64,000 bases of DNA from Archangium gephyra (GCA_003243425.1 QFQP01000008.1:62001-126000); one strand, 5' to 3'; counted from the stretch's first letter, positions 12,998-22,399 are shown. Made by a program: numbers and translations. The notes: generated from the letters alone by a model not told the origin.

Positions 12998-15445
12998 CTA
13001 GCGCTTCTGCTTCCCAAGCAGGCGGAGCTCGCGCAGCGCCTCGGTGCAGTCCGGGTTGCACTGAATGGCCTTCTCGAACTGGCGCTCGGCGCGATCAGGG
13101 CGGCCGCTGGCTTTGTAGATGTAGCCGAGGAACAGGTAGCTCTTGTCGAGCCGCGGGTTGAGGTTCACCGCGCGTTCGATGGAGCGCATCGCGTCTTCGC
13201 TCGCGTCGGGCTTCGCCTGAAACAGCGCCCAGCCTTCCCACGCGTGGAATTCGCCCTCTTCCGGATACAGGCCGATCGCCTCACGGAAGAGCTTGTGCGC
13301 GTCGGCGTAGTGGCGCTGCCGCATGAGCTCTTCGCCCCGCTGGAACTTGCCTTCGGCCGCGAGAATCCGGCCTACGTCGGCATCGTCGGGGCGCTTTTCA
13401 CCCGCGGCGAGGTCAGCGACGTAGCGCTTGCGCTCGTTCACGTCGGTGAGCGTGTCGTGCGCGGTGGAGATGAGATCGTAGATCTGCTGCGCGAGCGCGC
13501 GCGTCTCGGCGCTGGCCGAAGAGAAATGACGGTCCGGGTGGTACTCCTTGGCCAGGGCGAAGTACGCGCGCTTGATGTCTTCGCGCGTGGCGTCCTTCTT
13601 CACGCCGAGAATCTCGAAGTAGTCGAGCTTCCGCATGGCCGAGAACTTCTGCGCGAGCTTCTCGCGCCGCGCGCCCTCCTGACCCGAGACGCGCGGCAGG
13701 CTCACCACTTCCGAGAGCTCCGGCAGGAGTGAACCGGCTGACTTCGCCATCACGGGTTCGGGCGCTCGCGGCGGCGGCGGCGCGGGCGGAGGTTTCGGAG
13801 GCGGCGGCGGAGCGGAAGAGATCGGCGGCACGTGCGCCACCGGTGCCGAGAGCCTGGCCTCGTTCCACGGGAGATCGAGCGCCGGCTCGGGCGCCTTGCG
13901 CTGGGGCAACGGCGGCGGCATGGCCGGCAGCGGTGGCGGCAGCTTCGGAGGGCTCGCGGGCTTCTGCGCAGCGGCGAGCTCGGCGTAGTTCACGCGGTGC
14001 TTGCCGTCGCCCTGCGTGGTCTTGAACGCCACCATCTGCGCGCACTGCATGGCGAAGAAGAAGCGATCGGTCTCGAACGCGGGCAGCAACTCCAGCGCAC
14101 GCAAGGTGGCGAGCGTCTTGTGTCCATCGGCCAGCTGCAGCAGCTCTTTTTCCTCGGCGCCGAGGCCCGCTTCCTGGAGCGCGTAGAGCGGATCTTCGGC
14201 GGGGTACACGTATTCGTGATCGTGACCCGAGAAGGCCTTCGACAGCCGGCGCTCGTCGTAGGTGCGCTTGACGCCTTCGTGAATCAGCTGCGCCGCTGTC
14301 ATGCCGATCGACAGGGGCTCCGCAGGCAGCGGCGCGTTGGGCACGAACTGGAACTCACCGTCGTCCCAGCTGAAGGCGTCGTAGATCTTGTGCTGCAGCT
14401 GCAACACCAGCGCGTGCTGGAGGTTGTGCGGGCTGATGCAGCCCATCTCGATCAGCACCGTGCCCTGCATGCGCTTGCTCTGCTTCATGCGGCGCAGTGA
14501 CTCTTCGCATTCGGCTTCGCTGATCAGCTTCTCCTTCACCAGCACGCGGCCGAGGCACTCGACCAGGAGGTTCGACTTCACCAGCTCGGGCGTGCCGTTT
14601 CGGAAGTAGACGATCTTCTTCACCGTGCCGCGGCGAAGCCGCAGCGCGCCGTCGAAGTGAGAGCGATTGGCGGCGGCCACCAGCTGCGCGAACGACTTCT
14701 CCTGAATCTGCGACCACGGCACGTCGAGCTTCTCGGCGGGGCGCGGCGTGGGCTCCGAGGGCGGAAGCTCGAACTGGGGCGGCGCGTGCTGCGTGGGCTC
14801 GTCGTCTTCATCGACCGGCGGAGGCGGGGGAACGATCTTCTTCGAGGGCGGCCGCGGCGAGAGCGGCGACTTGCGCTTCGGTTCGGTCTTGAGCGGCGGC
14901 ACCTTGAGCGCGGGCGACTTCGCGGTGACGGGCGAAGGCGGCGGCGCCGGCACGTGGCGTTCGACTTCCGCGGCTTCTTCACGCTGCGCGTCGTCGGCGT
15001 AGAGCTCGCCGGTCTTGTCGTCGTCTTCTTCTTCGACAGGAGGAGGCGGCGGCTTCGGAGGCGCAGGCCGCGGGTACTTGTCGCCGAGCGCATCTTTCAA
15101 CGTGCCCAGCAGCAACTTGAGATCGAGCGGCTTCTCGAGCAGCGCGAACGCGCCGTGCGTCTCGACGGCTTCGCGCTGGTGCACGGGGTTCTTGTACACG
15201 CCGCTGATCATGATGATCGGCACGCGCTTGCCCTTGGGCATCGAGCGGATCTTGCGCGCGACCTCGTAGCCGCTGAGCGCGGGCAACAGCAGGTCGAGCA
15301 GCACGGCGTCGTAGTTCTTCTTCTCGAATGTCTGCACCGCCCATTCGCCGTCGCGCTCGACGGTCACCACGAAACCCTGACGGGTCAGCGCTTCCGCGAG
15401 CACGCGCTGCACGCTGCGGTCATCGTCGACGATCAGGACGTTCAC
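12998..15445 (-). CDS. Receiver-PATAN-J domain-TPR fusion protein
   Basis: About 815 residues from the GTG at 15445 (a TTG at 15460 is also open). Residues 1-118 are a response-regulator receiver with D51 in VLLDLLLPALSG. A proline-rich linker follows to about 245. Residues about 245-450 match the PATAN/DUF4388 type (FDGALRLRRGTVKKIVYF, then GRVLVKEKLISEAE). A second proline-rich linker follows. From about 604 there is a DnaJ J domain with its HPD triad (EYHPDRHF, near 636) and the LDYFEILGV start. The end (about 700-805) is two to three TPR units (RPDRAERQFEKAIQCNPD). J domains stimulate Hsp70 (DnaK) ATPase, so this looks like a phosphorylation-controlled co-chaperone. It is coupled to the patatin gene. 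The combination is unusual; the function is unknown. Confidence 0.9.
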   Translation of the reverse strand: MNVLIVDDDRSVQRVLAEALTRQGFVVTVERDGEWAVQTFEKKNYDAVLLDLLLPALSGYEVARKIRSMPKGKRVPIIMISGVYKNPVHQREAVETHGAFALLEKPLDLKLLLGTLKDALGDKYPRPAPPKPPPPPVEEEDDDKTGELYADDAQREEAAEVERHVPAPPPSPVTAKSPALKVPPLKTEPKRKSPLSPRPPSKKIVPPPPPVDEDDEPTQHAPPQFELPPSEPTPRPAEKLDVPWSQIQEKSFAQLVAAANRSHFDGALRLRRGTVKKIVYFRNGTPELVKSNLLVECLGRVLVKEKLISEAECEESLRRMKQSKRMQGTVLIEMGCISPHNLQHALVLQLQHKIYDAFSWDDGEFQFVPNAPLPAEPLSIGMTAAQLIHEGVKRTYDERRLSKAFSGHDHEYVYPAEDPLYALQEAGLGAEEKELLQLADGHKTLATLRALELLPAFETDRFFFAMQCAQMVAFKTTQGDGKHRVNYAELAAAQKPASPPKLPPPLPAMPPPLPQRKAPEPALDLPWNEARLSAPVAHVPPISSAPPPPPKPPPAPPPPRAPEPVMAKSAGSLLPELSEVVSLPRVSGQEGARREKLAQKFSAMRKLDYFEILGVKKDATREDIKRAYFALAKEYHPDRHFSSASAETRALAQQIYDLISTAHDTLTDVNERKRYVADLAAGEKRPDDADVGRILAAEGKFQRGEELMRQRHYADAHKLFREAIGLYPEEGEFHAWEGWALFQAKPDASEDAMRSIERAVNLNPRLDKSYLFLGYIYKASGRPDRAERQFEKAIQCNPDCTEALRELRLLGKQKR

Positions 15446-15548
15446 GATCTGGGAACCCAAAGCCGCGACAATCTAGGCGACCTTTCGAATACGTGGGTAC
15501 ATGATGAGTCCAACGACCGTCACCCGTTTTTCCCCTCTGGAGTCGCTC

Positions 15549-16112
15549 ATGTTTCGTCGCCTGTTGCTGTCCGGTTTCGTCTTCTCGTCAGTCGCCATGG
15601 CGCAGGGCACCGAGGGGCCCGCAGCCGCTCCGGCCGCTGCCGCCGCCGTCGACGCGGACACGCCCGAATCAAAGGCCGCCAAGGAGCTCGTGCAGAAGTA
15701 CCTGACCGCGGTGAAGGCCAAGAAGTGGGCCGACGCGAAGAAGTTCCTGCACCCGAAGACGCTCGAGGCCATCGCCGAGCGCAAGAAGCGCCTGGGCAAG
15801 GAAGACCACCCGATGGCGCCGTGGTTCCACGAGAAGGTCGATTACTGGATGAAGGACTTCAAGGTCGGCACCGCGTCGGCGGCTCCGCTGGGCACGATCA
15901 TCGTCGAGACCACCGAGGACAACTTTCAGGTCGAAGAGAAGGGCCTCGCGGAGGGCGAGCGCAGCGCGTACCTGGTCGGCAAGCAGGGCGGGAAGTGGTT
16001 CGTGGTCGACAAGAAGCGCGGTGAGACCTTCACGAAGGACTCGGTGAAGCTCGGTTACAAGGGCTGGTTCGACAAGATCGAGAAGGCGCCGACGGAAGAA
16101 GCCGCCGAGTAA
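15549..16112 (+). CDS. Secreted protein of unknown function
   Basis: A 187-residue protein from the ATG at 15549, with GGAG about 8 bases upstream. A Sec signal peptide is clear (MFRRLLLSGFVFSSVAMAQG, cleavage after AMA), followed by an alanine/proline-rich stretch. The mature part resembles small NTF2/DUF4878-type periplasmic folds: a helix AAKELVQKYLTAVKAKKWA, then alternating strands rich in lysine and acidic residues. I do not recognise a named family. It is divergent from the receiver/J-domain gene; a strong terminator follows it inside the end of the convergent ATPase gene. Confidence 0.75.
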   Translation: MFRRLLLSGFVFSSVAMAQGTEGPAAAPAAAAAVDADTPESKAAKELVQKYLTAVKAKKWADAKKFLHPKTLEAIAERKKRLGKEDHPMAPWFHEKVDYWMKDFKVGTASAAPLGTIIVETTEDNFQVEEKGLAEGERSAYLVGKQGGKWFVVDKKRGETFTKDSVKLGYKGWFDKIEKAPTEEAAE

Positions 16113-16133
16113 GCGGCTCTCGGGGCGTGTCAC

Positions 16134-17051
16134 TCAGGCCGGTGCTGCCAGCGTGTGCAGCACCGGCTTTGTCTTTTCGACGTCGGCCTCGTGCTTGAGC
16201 ACCAGGTTCAACGTCTGCGCCACGAGGTCGGTCGAGAGCGTGTCGGCGTTCAGCAGCACCAGCGCCTGCGCCCAGTCGAGCGTCTCGGCGATCGACGGCG
16301 CCTTCTTGAGCTCCAGCTTTCGCAGGCGGCTCACCGCGTTGACCACCTGTTCCGCCAGCTTCTGAGGGACGCCCGGCAACCGCGCACGCACGATGGCCAG
16401 CTCCCGTTCACGCGTCGGGTAGTCGATGAACAGATGCAGGCAGCGGCGCTTGAGCGCGTCACTGAGTTCACGCGCCGCATTCGAGGTCAGCACCACGCGC
16501 GGAACGTGTACTGGCTTGATGGTGCCGAGCTCCGGCACGGTCACCGAGTTCTCGGCCAGCACCTCGAGGAGAAATGCCTCGAACTCCGGGTCGGCCTTGT
16601 CGATCTCGTCGATCAGCAGCACCGTCGGCTTCGGCGAACGGATGGCTTGAAGAATGGGCCGCGGCAGCAGGAATCGCTCCGAAAAGAAGACCGCGTCGCT
16701 CTGCGCCACCCGATCGGCCGCGTGTTTGATCGACCCGGCGCCCACCAGCAGCTCGCCGATCTTGTCCTTCAGCAGCTGGGTGTAGAGGAGTTGCTTGGCG
16801 TACTCCCACTCGTAGAGCGCCTTGGACTCGTCGAGGCCCTCGTAGCACTGCAACCGCACCAGCTCGCGGCCGAGGGCGGTGGCCAGGGCCCGTGAAAACT
16901 CGGTCTTCCCGACGCCTGCCGGGCCTTCGATGAGCACCGGTTTTTCGAGGCGGTCCATCAAGAAGGCGGCGGTCGCGATGTCCTTCGACGGCAGGTAGCC
17001 GACGTCTGCCAGCCGGGTGGACGCGTCGTCGATGCTGGTGAAGCCACTCAT
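16134..17051 (-). CDS. MoxR-type AAA+ ATPase
   Basis: A 305-residue ATPase: Walker A GPAGVGKTE (near residue 43), Walker B VLLIDEIDKADPEFEAFLLE, sensor-1 VVLTSNAAREL, and the characteristic RRCLHLFIDYPTRERE of the MoxR/CoxD group. MoxR ATPases usually act as chaperones with VWA-domain partners in maturing metalloenzymes or envelope complexes. No VWA gene is adjacent, so its client cannot be inferred from context. The ATG at 17051 is clear. The last residues (VLHTLAAPA) are encoded by the terminator hairpin of the opposite gene. Confidence 0.92.
   Translation of the reverse strand: MSGFTSIDDASTRLADVGYLPSKDIATAAFLMDRLEKPVLIEGPAGVGKTEFSRALATALGRELVRLQCYEGLDESKALYEWEYAKQLLYTQLLKDKIGELLVGAGSIKHAADRVAQSDAVFFSERFLLPRPILQAIRSPKPTVLLIDEIDKADPEFEAFLLEVLAENSVTVPELGTIKPVHVPRVVLTSNAARELSDALKRRCLHLFIDYPTRERELAIVRARLPGVPQKLAEQVVNAVSRLRKLELKKAPSIAETLDWAQALVLLNADTLSTDLVAQTLNLVLKHEADVEKTKPVLHTLAAPA
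16138..16177 (+). terminator. Rho-independent terminator overlapping the 3' end of the opposite gene
   Basis: A perfect 11-bp stem, GCCGGTGCTGC (16138-16148) with GCAGCACCGGC (16157-16167), has an 8-base loop and is followed by TTTGTCTTTT. It ends transcription of the secreted-protein gene. It lies within the last codons of the convergent MoxR-type ATPase gene. Confidence 0.88.
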
Positions 17052-17224
17052 GCGGTCGGGCTTAGCTCACAACTTTGCCTCACTGACACGGTCGTCATGG
17101 CGCAGATGCCTCGATCGCCTGCCGGTTCGCGCGGCAACTGAGCCAGTGTTCCGAGCGGAACGCGTCAGGAACAAGTGGGCACGACGACTGCATTGCACAG
17201 AAAAAGAGGAAGCAGGGTTTCACC

Positions 17225-17440
17225 GTGACCACGTCCATGATGCGAGCGATGACGATGCTGTTGATGCTGGTGCTGCCCGGGGGCCTCGTGGCCCTCGCTG
17301 CCTGGCTCTTCGCGCGCGCCGTGGCGATGCACCTCCAGCACGAGACGGGTGACTTCGGTCATCGGCTCGCGCGGGCGGTCAGCGCGGTGAGCTTCCGTGA
17401 CGTGTGGCGCGATGCCCGCTCCACGCTGTCATTCCGCTGA
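17225..17440 (+). CDS. Small single-pass membrane protein
   Basis: A 71-residue frame from a GTG at 17225 with an AGGAAG/AGGG-type ribosome site upstream. One hydrophobic segment (MLLMLVLPGGLVALAAWLF) is followed by a basic, soluble tail ending DARSTLSFR. Third-position GC is as high as in neighbouring genes, and a clean terminator hairpin follows, both supporting a real gene. No family recognised. The 173 bases between the MoxR-type gene start and this start hold nothing else I can identify. Confidence 0.5.
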   Translation: MTTSMMRAMTMLLMLVLPGGLVALAAWLFARAVAMHLQHETGDFGHRLARAVSAVSFRDVWRDARSTLSFR

Positions 17441-17459
17441 AAGCGGGTGTTTCCTCCGT

Positions 17460-17502
17460 CGCGAGCCGGTGTCCCTTCGAGGGCGCCGGCTCGCGATGTT
17501 TC
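17460..17502. terminator. Hairpin between convergent genes
   Basis: A perfect 10-bp inverted repeat, CGCGAGCCGG (17460-17469) and CCGGCTCGCG (17486-17495), is followed on the plus strand by a short T-rich stretch. It lies between two convergent genes and could stop transcription from either side. Confidence 0.6.
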
Positions 17503-17552
17503 GGACGCGACCCTCGCGCCGGCGACACGCGCCGCCGGCCTCGAGGCTCAGG

Positions 17553-19727
17553 TCACGGCCAGTGCCAGTAGCGCGCCGTACCTTCGACGTCGCCGTTCAC
17601 GCCGGTGCCGACGGTGAACGCGCCGTACACGCTGACCTGACCGTCTGTCGAAATCGAGCTCACCGGCGGCTGCGGGCCGTTGGTCGAGCCACGCGGGTCG
17701 ATCACGCGGTCGGTCGACATCTGCATGACCGGCGGCACGAACCAACCACGACCCGCGGTGATGCTGGGCACGCGGTCGAGGTCGAACGGCACCATGTACA
17801 TGCGGTAGTCGCCGACGCCGCCGACGCGCGGGCCGGCCACGAAGCTGAACGCGAAGCGGCCGTCGGCCATCGGCGCGAAGCTGGGCGAGAACGCGAACCA
17901 CGTCTCGGCCGCGGGCTTGTTGGGCAGCCACACCGAGGTGTTCTGGTCGACGACGAAGACGTTCAGATGCGCGCCGGTGCTCCAGGTGCGCGTCTGCGGG
18001 TTGTTGAGCGACACGTACACGGTGCTGTTCTGCGAGCCGACCTGCACGGTGGTGTAGGCGCCGATCGCGCGGCCCGTCTTCGGGTGCACGGCGATGGTGG
18101 TGAAGTCCTCGGGCAGGGCGCTGGCCGAAGCGGCAGGCGTCATGCGGGTGGCCGCCGAGAACGGGCCCGAACCTTCGCGGCTCACGACGTACGGCTCCTG
18201 GTCGGCGCCACCGTTGAAGAGCTCGCGAGTGCCGGTGAAGGACACGTGCACGATGCCCAGCTCGGGCGCTGTGGCGATCGCCGGGCGCGAAGGGAAGGTG
18301 ACGCTGTTCACACCGGCGTCGAACACCGACGTGAACGCCGGGCCGCGCATGTTGGTGGTGAGATCGGGTGCCAGGTCGTAGAGCATCAGCGTTTCCGGCT
18401 CGGCGTTGACGAGCAGCGCGCCGCCGTTCTTCCACGCAGCGATGTCGCAATCGCGGAAGTTCTCACTGATGCCGCCATCTTCCGAAGCGGGCGGCTCGAA
18501 GGTGCGCGCCACGCGGCCCCAGGTGCGGCCCTGGTCTTTGCTGACCTGCACGCGAATGCCGCGGCCCACCACGTAGCAGGCGTAGAGCAGCCGGCTCTCG
18601 GCGTTCCAGGCGAGGTGCACGTTGCCGCCGAGCGTGTCGATGCCCGCAGCGGTCAGGCTGTCGTCGATGAAGTCGAGGCCGCGCTGCGTGCTGGTGTGGG
18701 CGATGACCTGCCCTTCCTGCTCGAGGGCCAGCGCGACCCGGGCGCTGTCGATGCCCACCACGTCGGGGCGGCGCCCGGCGACCAGGCCGACCTGCACCGC
18801 GGGCTGCACCATCGGAGGCCGCGGGGTGATGGTGACCGGGTTGGTGATGAAGGGCAGCGGCGTCACGCCCGCATCGCGCATACCGCCACCGATGACGAAG
18901 CCGCCGTCAGCGGTGAGCTGCAGACAGAAGCCCTGCGCGTTGCAGCCGTAGCCGACCGGGCAGGTGTTGGTACCGCCGGCGACGCACGTCTGCGTCTTGC
19001 ACGTGCCGAGGTCGCAGACCTGATTCGACGGGCAGCTCGCGGGGCCGGTGCACATCGGTACGCCCGCGTCTTCCATTTCGACGGCGAAGGGCGCGCCCTG
19101 AACGATCTCGTTCATCTGATTGAGGCCGAACACGAAGTAGGTGCGGCCCGCCTGGCCCGCATCTTCAACGGTGAAGTTGATGGCGTTGCCGGTCGCGATT
19201 TCGCGTTCGGTGCGGTTGTCGCCGAGGGTGTCGGTTTCCACGAGGATCCACCGCGCGACGTCGCCCTGCTGGCGCGGCACCCAGGCGATGCCCACGGTGT
19301 TCTCGTTGGCCGTGGCGTAGAGGTCGATGCCCTGACCGCCGTCGACCATCGCGGGAACGCCCGCGTCGGGAACGCCCGCGTCTTCGCCGGGCAGCATGCC
19401 CATGAAGACCGCGTCTTTGCAGGGCTGCGACAGGCTGCTCAGCGAGCCGGTACAGCCTTCGCGCTGCAGCAACCACGCGTCGCGCGCGAGCGGGGTGCAC
19501 TCGGGCAGACCGTCGATGCAGGTGACGACGTCACCGATGACCTTCTGATCGGCCTCCGAGCAGCTCTTGATGCTGGCGGTGCACGTCGACCCCAGCAGCG
19601 GCGGAATCGCGCATGCCGAGCCGACCTTGGAGTCAGCGGTTTCAGAGCGTTCGCAGATGGTCGGCTGACAGCCGGTGAGGCCCACGCCGACCACCGCTGC
19701 GAGGAGAATTGTGTGAAGTGCCTTCAT
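17553..19727 (-). CDS. Large lipoprotein with an Asp-box (BNR-like) repeat
   Basis: A 724-residue lipoprotein: lipobox LTGC with C20 after a typical signal peptide. An N-terminal cysteine-rich part (about 20-100) is followed by a fibronectin-like stretch and a small Cys-rich EGF-like segment (CPSNQVCDLGTCKTQTC). The C-terminal 400 residues are strand-rich with an Asp-box, VSKDQGRTWG (S-x-D-x-G-x-T-W), typical of sialidase-like beta-propellers. Only one good Asp-box is seen and no catalytic arginine triad was identified, so I read it as a binding or structural propeller rather than an enzyme. It is last in the minus-strand set behind the aglZ-like gene. Confidence 0.8.
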   Translation of the reverse strand: MKALHTILLAAVVGVGLTGCQPTICERSETADSKVGSACAIPPLLGSTCTASIKSCSEADQKVIGDVVTCIDGLPECTPLARDAWLLQREGCTGSLSSLSQPCKDAVFMGMLPGEDAGVPDAGVPAMVDGGQGIDLYATANENTVGIAWVPRQQGDVARWILVETDTLGDNRTEREIATGNAINFTVEDAGQAGRTYFVFGLNQMNEIVQGAPFAVEMEDAGVPMCTGPASCPSNQVCDLGTCKTQTCVAGGTNTCPVGYGCNAQGFCLQLTADGGFVIGGGMRDAGVTPLPFITNPVTITPRPPMVQPAVQVGLVAGRRPDVVGIDSARVALALEQEGQVIAHTSTQRGLDFIDDSLTAAGIDTLGGNVHLAWNAESRLLYACYVVGRGIRVQVSKDQGRTWGRVARTFEPPASEDGGISENFRDCDIAAWKNGGALLVNAEPETLMLYDLAPDLTTNMRGPAFTSVFDAGVNSVTFPSRPAIATAPELGIVHVSFTGTRELFNGGADQEPYVVSREGSGPFSAATRMTPAASASALPEDFTTIAVHPKTGRAIGAYTTVQVGSQNSTVYVSLNNPQTRTWSTGAHLNVFVVDQNTSVWLPNKPAAETWFAFSPSFAPMADGRFAFSFVAGPRVGGVGDYRMYMVPFDLDRVPSITAGRGWFVPPVMQMSTDRVIDPRGSTNGPQPPVSSISTDGQVSVYGAFTVGTGVNGDVEGTARYWHWP

Positions 19728-19772
19728 GGGACAGCCCCTCTACTTCGAGAGGCGGCCCGATGAAACCGCACA

Positions 19773-22331
19773 TCACCCGCCGGGGTTCACGCCGGTAACG
19801 ATCGTCGTGAGGTCGAGCCCGCCCGTGTAGCCGTAGCTCACCTGCCCGTCGTAGCCGTACACGGTCACGCCGGCGCCGGGCACGGTCTGCTGGTTGGGCT
19901 GCGCGATCACCTGAATGGTGTGCGTGCCGGTGCTGACCGGGTGGTTCTTGCTCTGGAACGAGGAGCCGGTGATGGCCGCGAAGCCGGTGACCGCGACGCC
20001 GTCGACGAGCACCTGCTGCACGCGCGTGCCGTCGATGGTGAGGCCCAGGTAGTTGTCCTTGAGGCCGGTCGACGCGAGCACGGTGTAGCGCGCGCGCCAC
20101 TGCTCGACGGGCGGCAACAGGACCATCGACGGGTCTCCCTGCTGCGGGTCGCTCGGCGCGCCGGTGACCGTGCCCTGTCCCGGGAAGAACTGCGCCACGG
20201 CGATGGGGTTGGTCGACGACACGGTGAAGGCGCGCGTCGACTTGAACTCCACGAAGGAGCCGCCGGCGAGCACGCAGGTGTTGCTCTGCAACGAACCGGA
20301 GCTGCAATTGAACGGCTGGAGCACGTCGGCCGCGCTCGGCGGTGGCGTGAGCGTGAGCGTGGTGGTGGCGCCAGCGACGATCTTGAAGTGGTCCGGCGGC
20401 GGGTTGGTGGCGAAGTTGTTGTTGTTGAGGCGCAGGGGCGCGCTGGGCACGGCGACGAAGTTCTTGCCCCAGGTCGCGAAGGGGAACATCTGCTCCTCGA
20501 CGTGATCGCAGTACGCGCGATCGAACGGCACGTTGAGGCAGGGGCTCGAGCCGAACACGGCGACCGGCTTGTCCGAAGTCACGATCGAGCCCGTCAGATC
20601 GTTGCTCTTGCGGCACAGCGAGCCGGTGCACTGCACGTTGCTGCCGGCCGTGGCGCTGGCGAACTGCAGCACCTCGTAGCTCTGCAGCGTGAACACGCGC
20701 GTCTCACCCACCGCCATGGCGGTGACGGGCGTGCCGCTGATCGACGCCTTGGTGACGGCCGACGACTTCACCGTGACCTGCGTGTTGTCTGCCGGGGCGA
20801 CGACTGAATACGTCGACGAGTACGCGTACTCGCCCTGCTGGGGCCCGGTGGGAATGCTCTGGTGCACGTGGCCCGGCGTGAGCGTCACGTAGGAGTCGCC
20901 CAGAATGTGCGCGGGCAGGAGCAGCGAAGCGTCGTTGCTGAACGTACCGTAGGAACAGCGCTTGCCAGCCGACTGCTGCGAGCACGTGCCGACCATGCCC
21001 GAGCACGAGACGCACGAACCGAACACAGTGAGATCGCAGGTGAACTCGGCCGCCTCGTTGCATGCACAGTCGATGCTACCGACGGAGGCGGTGCAGGCCT
21101 TGCTCGTGACCTTGACCGCGTCGACGGGGTTGAACTGGTACACGGTGACCGGCTTGGTCGACGTCAGCCGGTAGGCGATGCGCGCTCGGCCGGTCTCCGC
21201 CATGCCAATGCCGGTGGTGGTGGGGCTGATCGAGCGCCACGGCACGGGGATCTTCACGAGGCCCCGGGTCGCCGGGTCGTTGCGGCCCGGAACCGTCACG
21301 GTCTTGAGCACCGAAGCCGCGGTGCCGTTGTGACGCCACACCTGCACGGTGGCAGGCGCGATCGACTGGTTGGTGACCACGTACACGAAATCGGAATCAC
21401 CGACGCCCACGCCGCCGTTGCGCAGACCCTTGAACAGCGGGTCGACCGAGTTGTCGGGAATGGCCGACCAGTACTCGCAGCCGAAGTAGCTCTTGGCGGC
21501 GAGGGCCTCGGCACACTCGTCGACGCAGGTGCCGTTCAGGCACTCGGCGGTGGGGCCCATGCCCGGCAACGTGGTGCACACCGTGCCTGCCCACGCGCCG
21601 GTGGCCGAGCACACCTCCTGCGTCGAAGCCGAAGCGCAGCGGGTGGCGCCGGGCAGGCAGGCGGGCGTGCGGCACTGCGCGCCGTTGGCTCCGGTCTCAC
21701 AGACCTGCGTCACGCAGGTGCCGTCGAAGTTGTCGCCGGCCGGCACGAAGCCAGCCGAGAGATCTTCACGCGGCAGCCGCTGACATTCTTCGAGCGTGGT
21801 ACCGCTGGCGCTGCAGCGGCGCTGACCGACGGTGCACTCCACGCACTCGCCGGACACGCAGGTCGAGCCGGCGGCGCAGGTGATGGGCCGCCACGCGCTC
21901 CCGGTATCGGTGCAGACCTCCGCGCCGGCCTGCGTGCAGCGCCGCGCGCCCGGGCGGCAGGCGAGGCAGTGCTCGTTTTCGCAGTAGCCGTCGGGCGCGA
22001 CGCAGACCTCGCTGGTCTCGAAGAGACCCTCTGCTGAGCACGTCTGCACCGCGAGGTTGTCGGCAGCGCAGCGCACTGCGCCTCGCGTGCAGGGGATCGG
22101 AGGCGAACCGGAATCAGGGACATCGGAGCGCGCCTCACAGCTGCCGAGCAGCAGGTTGCAGCGCTCGCCCGAAGCGCACTCACCGTCGCGGTTGCACACG
22201 AAGCGGCAGGTGCCGTGGACGAGGTTTTCTCCGTCGGCGCAGACCGGGCCAGCGTCGACCGTGGGCTTCACGACTACGCGATCGCACGCAGCGATCGCGA
22301 CGAAGAGCACCACCAGGGGGAGAACGCGCAT
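19773..22331 (-). CDS. IgGFc-binding-like cysteine-rich lipoprotein
   Basis: An 852-residue lipoprotein with lipobox AIAAC (C16). Residues about 30-270 are cysteine-rich repeats of the form 'C-x-P-G-x-x-R-C ... C-x-x-x-G' (CRPGARRC, CLPGATRC). From about 330 onward the sequence matches the IgGFc-binding/FCGBP N-terminal type repeated in myxobacteria: DSFVTLTPG-like strands, SNDLTGSIVTSDKPVAVFG, and the CLNVPFDRAYCDHVEEQMFP motif. It should lie on the outer membrane or be secreted. It is 68 bases downstream of the aglZ-like gene and 45 upstream of the Asp-box lipoprotein, all on one strand. A role in adhesion or surface contact is plausible but inferred. Confidence 0.82.
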   Translation of the reverse strand: MRVLPLVVLFVAIAACDRVVVKPTVDAGPVCADGENLVHGTCRFVCNRDGECASGERCNLLLGSCEARSDVPDSGSPPIPCTRGAVRCAADNLAVQTCSAEGLFETSEVCVAPDGYCENEHCLACRPGARRCTQAGAEVCTDTGSAWRPITCAAGSTCVSGECVECTVGQRRCSASGTTLEECQRLPREDLSAGFVPAGDNFDGTCVTQVCETGANGAQCRTPACLPGATRCASASTQEVCSATGAWAGTVCTTLPGMGPTAECLNGTCVDECAEALAAKSYFGCEYWSAIPDNSVDPLFKGLRNGGVGVGDSDFVYVVTNQSIAPATVQVWRHNGTAASVLKTVTVPGRNDPATRGLVKIPVPWRSISPTTTGIGMAETGRARIAYRLTSTKPVTVYQFNPVDAVKVTSKACTASVGSIDCACNEAAEFTCDLTVFGSCVSCSGMVGTCSQQSAGKRCSYGTFSNDASLLLPAHILGDSYVTLTPGHVHQSIPTGPQQGEYAYSSTYSVVAPADNTQVTVKSSAVTKASISGTPVTAMAVGETRVFTLQSYEVLQFASATAGSNVQCTGSLCRKSNDLTGSIVTSDKPVAVFGSSPCLNVPFDRAYCDHVEEQMFPFATWGKNFVAVPSAPLRLNNNNFATNPPPDHFKIVAGATTTLTLTPPPSAADVLQPFNCSSGSLQSNTCVLAGGSFVEFKSTRAFTVSSTNPIAVAQFFPGQGTVTGAPSDPQQGDPSMVLLPPVEQWRARYTVLASTGLKDNYLGLTIDGTRVQQVLVDGVAVTGFAAITGSSFQSKNHPVSTGTHTIQVIAQPNQQTVPGAGVTVYGYDGQVSYGYTGGLDLTTIVTGVNPGG

Positions 22332-22399
22332 GCGGGCAACTCCAGCTACGAAAAGGGAGCAGCCCTATACCGAAAAGTACGACCCGGGGGCAGGGGGCC

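Noticed and set aside
17553..19727. Sialidase enzyme
   Set aside because: Only one Asp-box and no arginine triad seen; a binding propeller is a safer reading.
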